Of a stretch of DNA of 64,000 nucleotides, positions 1 to 11,339 are shown one piece after another. The stretch is from Pseudocercospora fijiensis CIRAD86 (lineage: Eukaryota; Ascomycota; Dothideomycetes; Mycosphaerellales; Mycosphaerellaceae). The position numbers and the translations under genes are program-made. The stretch lies in assembly GCF_000340215.1 (NCBI RefSeq), contig NW_006921535.1:2631122-2695121 (forward strand). The letters are read 5' to 3'. The number at the start of each line of letters is the position of its first letter. Within the stretch, counting starts at the first letter, position 1. Under the pieces are notes generated by a model that did not search any database, was not told the origin of the DNA, and was given only the letters and a program-made list of their open reading frames with translations.

Positions 1-2400
1 GCCGATCCTAAGAGCTTTAGGAAGTACAAAGAGGTCCTAGTGTATATTAAGGCCGACATTAATAGTATAGCCGATACGAGGAAGTTTATCTACGGCGAAG
101 ACCGGAATAACCTAGCGTAGGTTAGGAAAGAAGCCTTAGTAAGCAAGGGACCTAAGTTCCTTCCTAAATCGCAAAGTAGTCCTAAGACTATAACTCCTAC
201 TATTACTAAGCACTCTTAGGATGTCGCGGACTTAGCTAAATCCCTAGCCTAGCTAAACCTAAATGCGAAAGCATTATAGCGAGTTAGGGAGGTTATTAAT
301 ACTACTATACTAGGCGATATACTACTAGTCTACTAGGTTTCAGATCCTAACTACCCTAAAGCCCCTTTAGTAGACGTCTACGCTATACGGAAGATCTATT
401 CTAACTTAGATAGCAAGTGCTAGATATATAGCGGGTTCAAACATATCTAATCGTCCTACCCTATCTAGAAAGAGCTTCTTAAAAGGAAGCTTATTATGCA
501 AGTAAATAGCCGATTCTACTATATAGACACCGGCGACAAGATTGATTTCGAATAGGATCGGAGAGCCCTAAAGCTGCCTTAGCTAAAGACCCTTCTAGAA
601 AAGAAGTACGGTAGTAAGATCGAGTTTAAGGACACTAGGAACAGTACCCTCGCCGCTATTACTAAACGAGAAACTTAGAAGGTTAGGGCAAAATAGGTTA
701 AGGAGCGGAGCAGTAATAGTACTACTAAGCCTATTAAGGTCAACTTTGTTTCTTAGAATCCGGACGCAGTTACTAATATTTACGCGGTTACTAAGAATAG
801 TATAGATGTCTACGCTGCTATACGGTCTCAGACCTAGTCCTAAAACAAGGGTAAGAGCCCTTAGAATCCTATACGCCCTAGTACGGCGGCCCCTACTAGG
901 GTACTAAAGAACAAGGCGGCCGACAAGGCTAAACAATAACGAGAATCAACCGCTAAAACTAAGACTCTCTAGACAGCTACAGACCGCGCTGCCCGATCTA
1001 GCACCGCACCTAGTACCGCACCTAGCACCCTACCTATAGAAAGCCTAGTCGTCCTAGAGACTCTAGAGGTCGATATAGAGGATGTTGCTACCGATATTAG
1101 TAGTACCCTAGGCCTAGCTAACCTACCTGCCTATAAGCGGAAGTTATCCGACCTAAAGAGCTTTCGCTTTAATAGGTATATAAAGAAGTATAGTACTAGC
1201 CTAGCTAACTCTTTAGACACAAAGGCAAACGCTCTCTTCTAGGCTTTATAGTTCCTAGACCTTAAGTCTAATATATCTATAGGAGAGCTGCTAGCGTACG
1301 GTTTGCCTACTAATCTGTTCTAGAGCCGAATCCCTAACGATGCTACCTTTATAAAAGACCTCGCTACCCTCCGAAGAAAACAGGGACGAGAAGACTATAT
1401 TAATATCTCCTCCCTACAGTTCCTTCCTAAATTTTCTTTAGGTGCCTAAGAGTTAGTAGAAGGCGAATCGGTAACCTACGAGAACTAAGAGACTATCGAT
1501 AATGCTAACGAAGAGGGAGTTAAGGAGATAGGCCGAGGGGATAGTAATAATCCCGACCCTACTCTAGTTTCAGTTTCTATTAAGGCTGTCCGATTTACTA
1601 GCTAACAAATCGGTCGAGTAGGACCTCCTCGACCTAAGGAACTTTATTCTATCCCTAATAATATAGACCTTTCCGTAGTTACCCGTTCCTTCGCCGTCGT
1701 TCCCGCTATCTACATTTAAGTTACTATCGGGAGCTATAGTTAATAGATGCTAGCAATGCTTAATAATAGTTCGGAGTTACTTATTATAAGTAAGCGTTAG
1801 GCTAAACAACTTAGGCTGCCGATAAACAGAGACATTTCCCTCGGTATATAGGGAGTAAATAGGGAGGTTGCGCTAGTAGGTGCTTGCTACAATATTATAG
1901 TAGACGCCTTCGGTATATGCTTTTCCTTTACCTTCTAGATTGCCGCCGACCTAAATACGCTAATTATTCTAGGTCGACTATAGTCTCGTATAACCCGAGG
2001 TATCTAGCGCAACTGCGACGATAGCTCCTAGGAGGGAACTATTACTAACTAGAAGGGCAACCGAGTCGTATTTACTAGTTATATCGGAAACACTAGCTAC
2101 AAGTCCTACGAGGACATCCTTGCTACTTCTAGACGGTCTTCGGGAAACGCTACGGCGCGGTTATAAGACCGGCAATCTGCGCTATAAGTTAGTGTAGCTT
2201 AAATAGGTTATTTCCGGAAGTGCGCCGCTCCGTACGTTAAGGCAAGTTTCTAGGATCTATACTAAGAAGACGAGTGCTCGAAGCGACAGCGAGTATAACA
2301 CTACGACTACCTAATGCCTAAGTTAAGGTAATAATGCTATCGCAGGTATTACTACCGGACGCGGGTCTACCCGAACTAACTAATTAGAGCGCGAGTCTAA
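1..2400 (+). pseudogene. E gag-protease (5' truncated by window, RIP-inactivated)
   Basis: One frame (starting at base 1) runs through gag and protease. At 418-459 a CX2CX4HX4C zinc knuckle is visible with its second and last Cys turned to Tyr (TGY to TAY), as RIP would do. At about 1747-2000 a retropepsin-like stretch reads MLNNSSELLIIS followed about 50 residues on by LNTLIILGR; the usual catalytic Asp of D-S/T-G appears as Asn (GAC to AAC). The frame closes with TAA at 2398-2400, although that TAA could itself be a RIP product of CAA. Pol follows in the -1 register. Gag packages element RNA and the protease processes the polyprotein. Confidence 0.75.
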
Positions 2401-2421
2401 TGCTACCCCGGGGGTGTTATT
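2399..2421. repeat. Palindrome of the ACCCCSGGGGT type, gag/pol boundary of E
   Basis: Reads AATGCTACCCC then GGGGGTGTTATT. The centre ACCCCGGGGGT is a near-perfect inverted repeat with AAT...ATT at the outer edges. It overlaps the apparent end of gag-protease (TAA 2398-2400) and the first possible ATG of pol (2400, in the pol frame). Confidence 0.8.
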
Positions 2422-5400
2422 ACGAATCTAACGTTTTCGCCGGCGTTATAAATTAGGACTACTAGCTATATACCTATCGACTTAAGGAGACTTCTAAAGA
2501 AGTTTACGCGCTGTTTTGTTGCGCTAATCTCTAAGCCTAACGATAAAGAGAGAGAGCTCGGGTTCGACAATCGATTAGTATCTATACCCTATATAAGAGG
2601 GTAGCTAACAAGATTAAGCCCGTAAAAGGCAGCGTGTATATTACCGATAGGTCTAATCCTAGCGGGAATCCTAACTAGCGACAAAAGTGTCTTAATTAGG
2701 AAGCAACATTACTACCTAGGAATAGTCCGTACGATTAGAGATATATTACTAAAAAGTTCTCTACTATTCCTAGGGGTTTAAGGCTAATACCGGAGAGGCT
2801 TGCGAAGATCAAACCTAGTATAGAGCTTTCGGATCTTAAACTTAACCTACTATATAAGCTTCTATACAATCGCGAAGCCGTATTAGTATATAATTTCACT
2901 TACTTAGGTAGAATCAACCCGGAGGTTGCCCCTCCGTAGAAGATCCGAACAATCGAATATAAGCCCTAGGCCTATCTAGGTTTTAAGCTAAACCTAAGCC
3001 TACGAGGTATAGTTAAGGACATAATACGACAGCGTATAAAGGCTGGCACCTTAGAACCTTCCTATGCCTCGTATCGCAATCTATACTTCCTAGTTTAGAA
3101 GAAGACAGCTCCTAGGGAACTAAAGAAGTACCGCCTAATTAACGCTATACAAAAGTTTAACGCAGTTACGATTAGAGATACTAACCTTCCTCCGGAGACT
3201 AATAGGTTCTCGGAAGCCTTTGCTAACTATGTTATAGCCTTACTAGTTAACGTTTTCTCGGGCTACGACTAGATTCCTCTTTACCCTAATAGCCGCGACC
3301 TTACTAGTTTCGAGACACCTCTTAGGCTATATAGATAAACCACCCTTCCCTAAGGGGCAACTAACTTAGTAGCCTAGTTCGTTCGCATTATAAACCAAGT
3401 CCTCGCGGCCTATATCTCCTATATAGCGATGCCTTTCCTCGACGACATCGGTATTAAAGGCCCTAAAACTAGGTACGATAATAAAGAAGTAGAGCCTAGC
3501 ATCCGTAGGTTCTTTCTCGAATATATCTAGAACCTCGATAGCGTCCTCTGCGACCTAGAGCGAGCTAATCTAACGGTATATAGGGAGAAGCTTTAGCTCC
3601 TATGCAAACGAATAAACATTATCGGGTTTATAACTAATAAAAACGGCCGCTATCCTAATAATACACGGGTCCTAAAGATAGTGTCCTAGCTAGATCCTAC
3701 CTATTAGAAGGATGTCCGAACCTAGCTTAGAGTAGTCTCCTACTTCCGTATCTAGGTCGAGAACTTTATATTAGTATACAAGCCCTTATACGCCTTGCTT
3801 AAGAAGGATACTAAGTTCGAATAGACCCCCGTTTACTAAGCGGCTAAGGACAAGGTAACTAAGGCACTCGTTAGCGTACACTGCACTTACGTCTATTAAC
3901 TACTTAGAGGGTGCGGGTTTAATAATTGTTACTATCGACTCGAGCGGGGAAGGCTATAGCGAGATACTAATACAGTATAACCGTAAGGAGCTATTCTTAC
4001 GCTATCCTATTAGGTACGACTCCGGACTATAGAAACCGATCGAGGCCCGATACGATACTAGTAAGCGAGAATGCCTTAGAGTCTATAAGGCTCTAAAGAA
4101 GTTCCGACTATAGCTCTTTAGTATATTCTTTCGTCTAGAAATCGATGCTTAGACGCTAGTCTATTAGCTTAACCGTATAGCCTCCGACCTACCAAACTCT
4201 ACGATAGCTCGGTAGGTTGCCTAGATCTATTTGTTTAACTTCGACGTCTTCTACGTTCCTAGCAAGAAGCATACTAGACCGGATAGCCTTTCTAGAAGGC
4301 CCGCTATAGAAGAGGATATCGCCGAGATAATAGAAGAAGAGGATGTCGATACGGTAATTAACCGCACTTTCTTCGCTGCCTTCTATATTAATGCTATGCT
4401 AGCGATTACTAGGCCTGCTACCGACGACTAACCTAGCGACTAACCTAGTAACTAGCCCGACGAGAGCCCTACTACTAACAATAACGACTAGGCTAAACCT
4501 AAGGCGGATAAACTAGAGAGGGATATTATCCTTAATAGGGTCTACTCCGACGACTCCTATTATATCGCCTACTTCCTAACCTATACGAAGAAAGCGCCTA
4601 GCCTATTAAAGAGTTAATACCGTCGGGTTATTCGCTATTCTCGACGATTCCTAGTTAAAGATCGAATCCTTTAGCGATAAGCAATAGTTAATGTACCTCT
4701 CTAGCGTATTATTAACGACCTAGCAGCCCGATAAGAGATCCTTCGTTCCGTTTACGATAAGCTCGGCTACTAGGCGGCGGAGGGCACCTTCGATGTCCTT
4801 CGTCGGCGTTACTAGTAGGACGGCGTATAGGCTAATGTCTCCCGCTACTATAAGAGCTGTCCTAAGTGCAATTTCCGGAATAGCTACCGACGTCTAGGAG
4901 AGCTGCGTATTCCTACTACCTAATTAGTCGGAGAGCGATAGTATAGCGATAGGGTCTATCTTAGTCGCAATAATAGCTTGTATATTATTCGAGAGGGTCT
5001 TTCTCGATAGCCGGAGGCCTATTATTTCTATAAGGGCTGCGGCGCTATTAATGCCCGTAATATAGCTACCTTCCTATTTAAGGATCTGTTTTACCGCTAG
5101 GGAACACCTTACGAGATTATCTTAGACAACGCTACGAACAATATAGCTAAAGAAGTTTAAGTACTACTTGTTTCGTATAGGGCGAAGAACGTTCGTATCT
5201 CCCCGTACTATCCCTAGTCGAATGCTATTATTAAGCGTAGCTATCGGTCTTTAATCGATGCCTTGTCTAAGATAACTAATAGAGGGGACAGGTCCGTTCC
5301 TATCTCTACCTAGGTCCTAGCCCTTCTCTAGGCGGATCGAACTACTATTATCGATACGACTAGACTTACGCTAGCAGAGCTTATAATTGGGAGGGACGCC

Positions 5401-6147
5401 GTTCTTCCTATTAAGTTGTCCTACCGCACGTATAGCGTTTACGACTAGGGGTCTGTTCGTACTAGAGCAGATCTCCTTACCCTACGCGCTAAGGCTCTTA
5501 AGGATATAACTACTACTTCTTAGGAGGGACTTGCTCGGTAACGGCGCCTTCGTAAAGAGGCTAAGCAGTATTTTAACGACTATAATGCTATTAACTAGGA
5601 GCCTCTAAAGGTTAGCGATATAGTCCTCCTATACCGGTCGGAGCTAGAATACAGTTACTCCTACAAGCTAGCCTTTAAATAGAAAGGACCTTATAGAGTA
5701 TAGGAGGTCCTTTACGATAGTTCTACGTACCGACTTTAGGAACTTGATAGTGCTACCTTAAAGCACTCGTACCCCCGGGCTAACCTAAAGAAGGTCGTCG
5801 AGTTAAGAGAGCCTATCTGTCCTCCCCCGACTAAGGAGGAAGTTAATGCCTCTATAGACCCTCTACCGATCTTAGATACCTATCGAGAGGAGGATCCTAC
5901 CGCGATTATAGATCCTATTCTACCTAACAACTATACGCATCCCTAGATACGTCTTAGTAAGCTATTAGGAATGACTTATAAACAAAGGGAGGGTTATATA
6001 CGTATTAATTGTACGTAGAGCATTTCCGATATTAATTCCGATAGTAAACTAGACTTCTAGCTATCTAACTCTAACTCCGAGGAGGAGCTCGACTAGTCTA
6101 GCGACGAAGACCGCCTAGAATTATAGCTAGATCCCGAGACTAAATAA
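2400..6147 (+). pseudogene. E pol: reverse transcriptase, RNase H, integrase (RIP-inactivated)
   Basis: From ATG 2400 the frame enters a spacer containing LYKRVANKIKPVKGS, then RT (about 2790-3800) with YRNLYFLV, KKYRLINA, the active site FLDDIGIKG at about 3434-3460, and RNase H ending near 4300 in FNFDVFYVPSKKHTRPDSLS. Integrase (about 4600-5700) shows ILDNATNN as the second catalytic Asp region. The acidic tail ends at TAA 6145-6147. RT is in frame 0 (mod 3), but RNase H and integrase are in frame 1, so an indel lies near 3,890-3,920. RT copies the RNA, RNase H removes template and integrase inserts the cDNA. Tryptophan and glutamine codons read as stops throughout. Confidence 0.8.
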
Positions 6148-6860
6148 TTGCTTACTCTTCCTTGCCTCTGTCTACCTCTACTACGTTACTTCCTTGCTCT
6201 TATTAATCGTTCTCCGCGCTATTAATACAGTACCGCCCTATACCTTTAGTCCTTACCTATTATCTGTTCCTACTAATGTTTATACTCTCGTTTATTGCTT
6301 TTAGTTTATCTTATTATTGTCTTTTGCTTTTGCCCTTACCTTCGATTAATGTTGCTATAACTTTATTCCTTCGCTCTTGTTTCCTTAGAAAGAACTATAC
6401 GAGGCGTGTTTTCCTAATAATACCCCGAGGGTAGCATTAGGAAGATAGCCGAACCTAACCCCTCTACCCTTCTAGGACTACTTCCCTCTAGATTCCTAGA
6501 CTCTAGCAACTATCCTTAAGTAACAACGATAATAAGATACTCTGCTAGAGGATGTTCCTGCCCTAATTAGCACTAGTTACGTAGGACACTAAGAAAGGGA
6601 GGATCCCTCTCCCTTCCTAGCTCTTAGATAGATATAGCAACCTAGGCCTATAGCCTCTAAGAATAGGGACCTTAGGCTATTAAGCTTAGTATTTAGAAGA
6701 AGGAAGAAGGTAAACGTATAGACTACCTTTACGTACTTGCTAATATAAAAGGTAATGCTGCATCTATAGTAGCAGTGCTATAGGCTAATATATCGACGGA
6801 TTAGCTACGCTAGGCCTAGGCGACTTGCTCCCTGTTACCGAGCATCTCTAGAGAAAAGCT
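6148..6860 (+). other. E spacer between pol and accessory ORF
   Basis: Pyrimidine-rich from 6150 to about 6400, then a stretch (about 6416-6862) with one relatively open frame that ends at a TAA immediately before the next palindrome. No family is recognised. A purine run at 6590-6603 (AAGAAAGGGAGGA) resembles a polypurine tract but no LTR follows it. The stretch may be intercistronic or hold a small ORF; I cannot decide. Confidence 0.4.
6416..6438. repeat. Palindrome variant downstream of E pol
   Basis: Reads AATAATACCCCGAGGGTAGCATT, a diverged copy of the 2399 motif. Its right arm GGGTAGCATT is the exact complement of the AATGCTACCC arm seen in the other copies. It lies about 270 bases past the pol stop. 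Confidence 0.65.
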
Positions 6861-6883
6861 AATGCTACCCCGGGGGTGTTATT
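6861..6883. repeat. Palindrome ahead of the E accessory ORF
   Basis: Identical over 23 bases to the copy at 2399-2421. Its ATG (6862) is in the same frame as the accessory ORF that becomes clearly protein-like from 7294. Confidence 0.8.
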
Positions 6884-7293
6884 AGTCCCGCTAGCTTTAC
6901 TACTATAGATTTCTGCTAAGGACTCGAACTAACTAGTTACATTTCGAGTACGCGAGAATCTACGATAGCTAAAGGTTAATAAAGGCGCGTAGTCGCTACT
7001 AGCAATTAGCTAGATCGATTATCAAACTTTAGCCTGCCCTAATAATAAAGAAGTCTCGTATACAGCTTTACTTTCACATATAGCCGTTATCCGTTTGCTT
7101 TACTAGCGCGGAATATACGGACTACGTTACCTTCGTACTATATTTAAAGCGAGCTTCCTAAGCTCCTTCTTCTACTCGGTTACTAACTAACTCGCTACCG
7201 CCTAAAACCCCCCTTCTATCTAAACCCTTTAATTATTATTGTTAAGCAACGAACACACTTTACAAACTCGTTTCTAAACCGCCTCGGTCGACT

Positions 7294-10053
7294 ATGTCTT
7301 CCGGCGCCCCGAATCCGCTAGGCGCTAGTAGTAGCAACGACCTACCTACCCCTATTAACCTAAGCCTAGCCGCCCTAGTTCCAATCGAAGCCCTATCCGA
7401 TAGCGCCTTAGCTGCTACAACTAGCCTCGAGTACTGCTTCTAGATCGTTACTGCCCTTAAAGACCCTTAAGAGAAGATCTAGAACGCTCGTACCCTACTA
7501 CGCGTTATTAATAGGAACATTAAGAAGGCTACTATCTTAGTTACGTACGGTATAAACAACTTGCGTTAGTCTATCGGTAAGCATATCTTTAAGCGCGAGG
7601 TTCTTAACGATATAGATATTAAATAAGCCTTTCCTATCGTCTATAGCCTCGAGACTGCCGGTACCTAGATTCGTTTGCGCTTTAAGACCCTCGACTAGGC
7701 CTTCGAATATTAGGGAGGACTAAGCAGTCTTCCTAAGAGCCTTATTAACTTCGCCTACGGTAGATAAGAGCGTACTAAGTGGGTTTCTTCGTTCGTTAAC
7801 AAGTACAAGGTCCGTCGTTAAGGCGCCGAGCATCTTTCCCGTACTATAATCTATCGTATATCTACCGCTAGTAAGAAGGTAGGCAAGTAGTTACTTAACC
7901 TATCCTTTGCGCTTAACGACTTTACGATAGCCTACTAGAAGAAGCACTACGATACGATTGTCTAGGTCGATCTTAACGTAAAGACAACTAAGGATCTACT
8001 AAAGGAGAAGGGCTATCGTATTAATAGTATAGGCTTTATTATTGAAGGTTAAGAGGCGCCTATCGTTAATATTCTTAAACGCAAGGCTCTTCGCCTAGAA
8101 ACGGAGGCCGATACGGCTGCTAGTCTCGCGCTTGCTACGGAGATGCAGGCTAAGGATCGTCGCTCGACCCGTAACCGTAAGGTCCCTTAAGAAGTTTAAG
8201 ACGAGCGCGCTAAGGCCGAAGCAGCGCGTAAGAAGGCATTGTATACTCGCTAGGCCCTCCGTAAGGCTACTAAGAAGTATAGCGCTCCTTCTAGTACCGA
8301 CTATAGTACTAACTATAGTACTAACTATAGTAACTTAGATATTAATATACTAGATGCACTACTAGAAGATGTCTCCTCCGAAGGCTCCTTTAGCGAGCGT
8401 AGAAATAGAGGCCTCTCGCCGATCCTATTAACTAAGAACATTTGTAGTTCTTGTAAGGGCGACTCTATCGCGTACCTTATTACCGATATCGATATAGTTC
8501 CTAAAGCCGCAATAGGCGAAGCTCCTACCGCCCTCTCTATCTATTAACAGCTCGACGACCTTAGTAAGCTAGGAGAAGAGCCGTTCTCTATATATACTAA
8601 CTATATTAAGAAGGCCGCTAAGGTCTGTAGTCTCTATACTAGTATTAAGGCGAGTGTCCTCGTTAGTCGCCTATTAAAGATTAGTCGCGAGGTTCCTAAT
8701 CAAGACGCCTTCGCTACCCTTAAGGCTAATTAGGCCTATACTAACTAGTTTCCTAGACGCCCTGTTACCGCCCCGATATCTCTAGGACTCTACGCGTTCA
8801 ACCCTACTAGTACTATTACTCGCGCCCTTACGCCGACAGATCGCTAGAGCAAGTTCGTTACCGGCATTCTTAGCTAAGGCACCTCCTTCGATCGCTTTCG
8901 CTAGACTAGCAATACTATCTTCCCTTAAGTCTTTAGTTAGTTATAAGAGCCTCGTAGAGCACATCTTCCTTTCCTTATCGACCTAATATAGGAAGAGTTT
9001 AAGATGTACCTTTAGCATATACGTAATATGCCTAAGTCTAAGTAAGAAGGCCGTAATACCCTTTAAACTTATAGTATAAGCAACCAAATCGTCCGCTAGT
9101 ACCCTGCTCTATAGCTCTTAGCTGTCGCCCTTCGACCTAATTACGTATACGAGCTTATCTCCGTCCCTAAGCCTACTAAGTTCTTTAAGGTTGCCGGTAC
9201 TTACGAAAACTGTCCTTCTAAGGAGTCTGCTCGTCTCGGATAAGATATAGTCAAGCTCGTAGCTAGCGAGGGTGCTAGTTACCTACGTATTAAGGTCTGT
9301 CTTATGTCTAAGGATAAGACTAGCTACTCTACTATTATCGAAGGCATGTATTAGCCCGAGGTCTTTACGAACTAGGTTAAGAAGCTTAAGGCTCGTAGCC
9401 TAGTCCCGCTAAGCAAGATCGGCAAGCTTACTAATAAGCACCTTACCGGCGACGACCTCGACCGTATATTCGATAGTTAGCCTAATAGTAAGAGGCGTAA
9501 AGCGGAGTAGATCCTCAACCCTCTAAAGGAGTGCGAGGTCTCTATTTAGATGCTATACCTGCTATATAGTAATCTAAAGACTAAGAGTAACCGTATATCA
9601 ATTGACCTAGGCTACTCTCGCGTTATTAGTAGCACTAAGGTTAAGGGTTACGAGAACTTAACAGTCTCCTAGGTTGCTAAAGCGCACCGCAATCTAACCG
9701 CCCTCCCGGCCTCTAACTCCTTCGTACTATTCGCTTTCCCTACGGCGATCTTAGTCGAAGGCCTCGGCTATATCTCCGACGCTCTAGTTAGTAGGATTCC
9801 TTAGTTAAGTTACGTTATTCGGAACGAAGTTAAACAGATCCTCTAGCTTAATAACGAGGGACTTAAGGAATATCTATATAATTAGGAGAATGCTACGACG
9901 GAAAAGGCTGCTAACCTCCTCGTTAATTAAGCTTTCTACGAGGGACAGTACTTCGGTACTAATAGCTTTAACGTATACGGAGGAGATTTCGAGAGCCGAC
10001 TAGCAGATAAGGTTATTGCTAGTAAGGATTACGGTGCATTGAAGCAGCAGTAA
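7294..10053 (+). pseudogene. E accessory ORF, about 920 codons, no recognised family
   Basis: A single frame runs from ATG 7294 (start MSSGAPNPLGASSS) to TAA at 10051-10053, or onward to the palindrome at 10115 if that TAA was CAA. The same frame is continuous with an ATG in the palindrome at 6862, so the true start is uncertain. Interruptions are only TAA/TAG. Composition is hydrophilic and Lys/Arg-rich, with a short 12-base tandem repeat near 8295-8335 encoding DYSTNYSTNYSN and a CSSCKG pair near 8440. No RT, integrase, protease, chromodomain, signal peptide or membrane segment is visible. The position after integrase is where env-like genes sit in some Ty3/gypsy elements, but nothing in the sequence supports an envelope protein. 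Confidence 0.65.
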
Positions 10054-10114
10054 GTTAGCGTAGTAGATTGGATGCTTAGGAAGTTGTTTTTGTATATTAA
10101 TAGAATCTAGGAAC

Positions 10115-10137
10115 AATGCTACCCCGGGGGTATCATT
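10115..10137. repeat. Palindrome at the end of the E accessory ORF
   Basis: AATGCTACCCCGGGGGTATCATT, preceded by an un-mutated CA (GAACAATGC). It closes the accessory ORF about 60 bases after its likely stop and about 105 bases before the polypurine tract. Confidence 0.8.
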
Positions 10138-10240
10138 GCGGAGTTTCTAAGAAATGGCCTTAGCTAAGATGCCTAAGGTGCCCTATATGACTGTTTGTTT
10201 GTTTTAAGCGCGCAATGTAAAGCGTGTCTAGTTAGATACG

Positions 10241-10253
10241 AAGAAAGGGAGGG
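10241..10253 (+). promoter_or_regulatory. Polypurine tract of E
   Basis: AAGAAAGGGAGGG followed directly by ATATTAG, which resembles a RIP-altered TGTTAG LTR start. This is the expected plus-strand priming site just upstream of a 3' LTR. Confidence 0.7.
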
Positions 10254-10254
10254 A

Positions 10255-10540
10255 TATTAGCTAGTAACCGGCCCTACATACCTAGGCTGAGTTTTAAGCC
10301 TATATAAGAGGCCTCCTTCTGTATTATAGATAGAGCACTAACCTCGTATAGTATATTGTTTATATTACACTTCTATAATGCCTATATTGCAGGGCTCTAG
10401 TTATTAGCCTAAGCAACCGTCTTATTATCCTATTATGCTAAACATAGCTGCCTATATTGCTATAGGTTATATTACCCTCGGTAGCCTATACCATTACTGC
10501 TAGTAGTAGTAGTGGTGTTAGTTTCCGTCCTTTAGTAGTT
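10255..10540 (+). repeat. Probable 3' LTR of E (right end not resolved)
   Basis: Starts after the polypurine tract at TATTAG. A TATA-like box TATATAAGAGG at 10301-10311 suits an LTR U3 promoter. The partner LTR is outside the window, so the end given is a guess. Confidence 0.5.
10301..10311 (+). promoter_or_regulatory. TATA-like box in the E LTR
   Basis: TATATAAGAGG lies about 45 bases inside the presumed LTR. Position and sequence fit an RNA polymerase II core promoter, but TpA is inflated everywhere by RIP, so chance is possible. Confidence 0.4.
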
Positions 10541-11300
10541 AATGCTTCTTTATATATAAACAAAAGAAAAATCAATCTTTTCAACTTCTTATATAGTACT
10601 TTATTAATATACTAAAAAATTAGTTTAAATCTATACTATATATAAGAGAGTCTTATTTTATACCCCGATTACCCTAGAAGGATATCGTTACATAATCCGG
10701 ACTGCATATACACCTTTATATATAGTCCCTATTACTAGGAACTATTGTCTTCCTACGTAGTTAAAGTATAGACCGATACTATTAAGCCTTATATAAGAAC
10801 TCGTATCGTTTAGTAAAGTTAGTTTAATTAAATTGAACTAAGCCCTTTATATTATTACTATCGGTTATTATATTAATCGTATAGGTAGCGTCTATTTAAT
10901 TAGATAAAGGATTAAGTGAGATGTATATTGTTTAAATAGATTTAACGAATTAGGATAGGTAACTTAAACTAAGGACGCTACCCTTAGCTAAGACTACTGC
11001 ACTATTATTACTAGCACTAATACAATCGCCGTAGACTTGTTATTAGTTAGTAGAAGTAACGTTCGAAGTAATAATATAGGCAACGGCGATAGTAACGTAT
11101 TCCGTAAGGTAAGGTTGCCTATACTAGTTACTTAGTCTATATTAGAAGGTAAGGTTAAATCCTCTATTCTAATTAGTCGTCGTTATCGTATTAGACACTT
11201 TTGTTAGCGCTAATCGATAGAGGTACGTTCAATCGACTTAGTTATAGTTAGTAGAAGGGCCCCCTATTAGTAGAGGGGCGCTTACTAGGTATTATATAGA
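10541..11300. other. AT-rich stretch without recognised gene
   Basis: Very TA-rich, no convincing frame. It probably contains the end of the E LTR and the 3' untranslated region or 3' LTR of copia element H, but I found no matching copy at the other end of H to delimit an LTR. Confidence 0.4.
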
Positions 11301-11339
11301 GTTGTCTTCGTATTACTAAGGAAGAGGTTGTTAAAGGAA

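Larger units (their letters stand above)
1..10540 (+). mobile_element. Element E: large Ty3/gypsy-like LTR retrotransposon, left end outside window
   Basis: The order on the plus strand is gag with a CCHC knuckle, retropepsin, RT, RNase H, integrase, a long accessory ORF, a polypurine tract and the start of an LTR. The RT active-site region reads FLDDIGIKGPKT, placing it in the same clade as element D. The 5' LTR and gag start lie outside the window, so full size and TSD are unknown. The right limit is approximate because the 3' LTR end could not be fixed. All frames carry RIP-type stops and there is at least one frame change inside pol near 3,890-3,920, so the copy is dead. Confidence 0.8.

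Noticed and set aside
2398..2402. A TAATG stop/restart signal between gag and pol of E.
   Set aside because: Copies at 10115, 18811 and 52778 read CAATG or its complement, so this TAA may be CAA changed by RIP. The signal cannot be claimed from this copy.
1..6147. Alternative genetic code or suppressed stops, given the many TAG/TAA inside domains.
   Set aside because: The gene at 57,983-59,257 uses the standard code, and the stops fall at Gln/Trp positions as RIP predicts.
7294..10053. Envelope-like gene in E because of its position after integrase.
   Set aside because: No signal peptide, fusion-like or membrane segment is visible; the frame is basic and hydrophilic.
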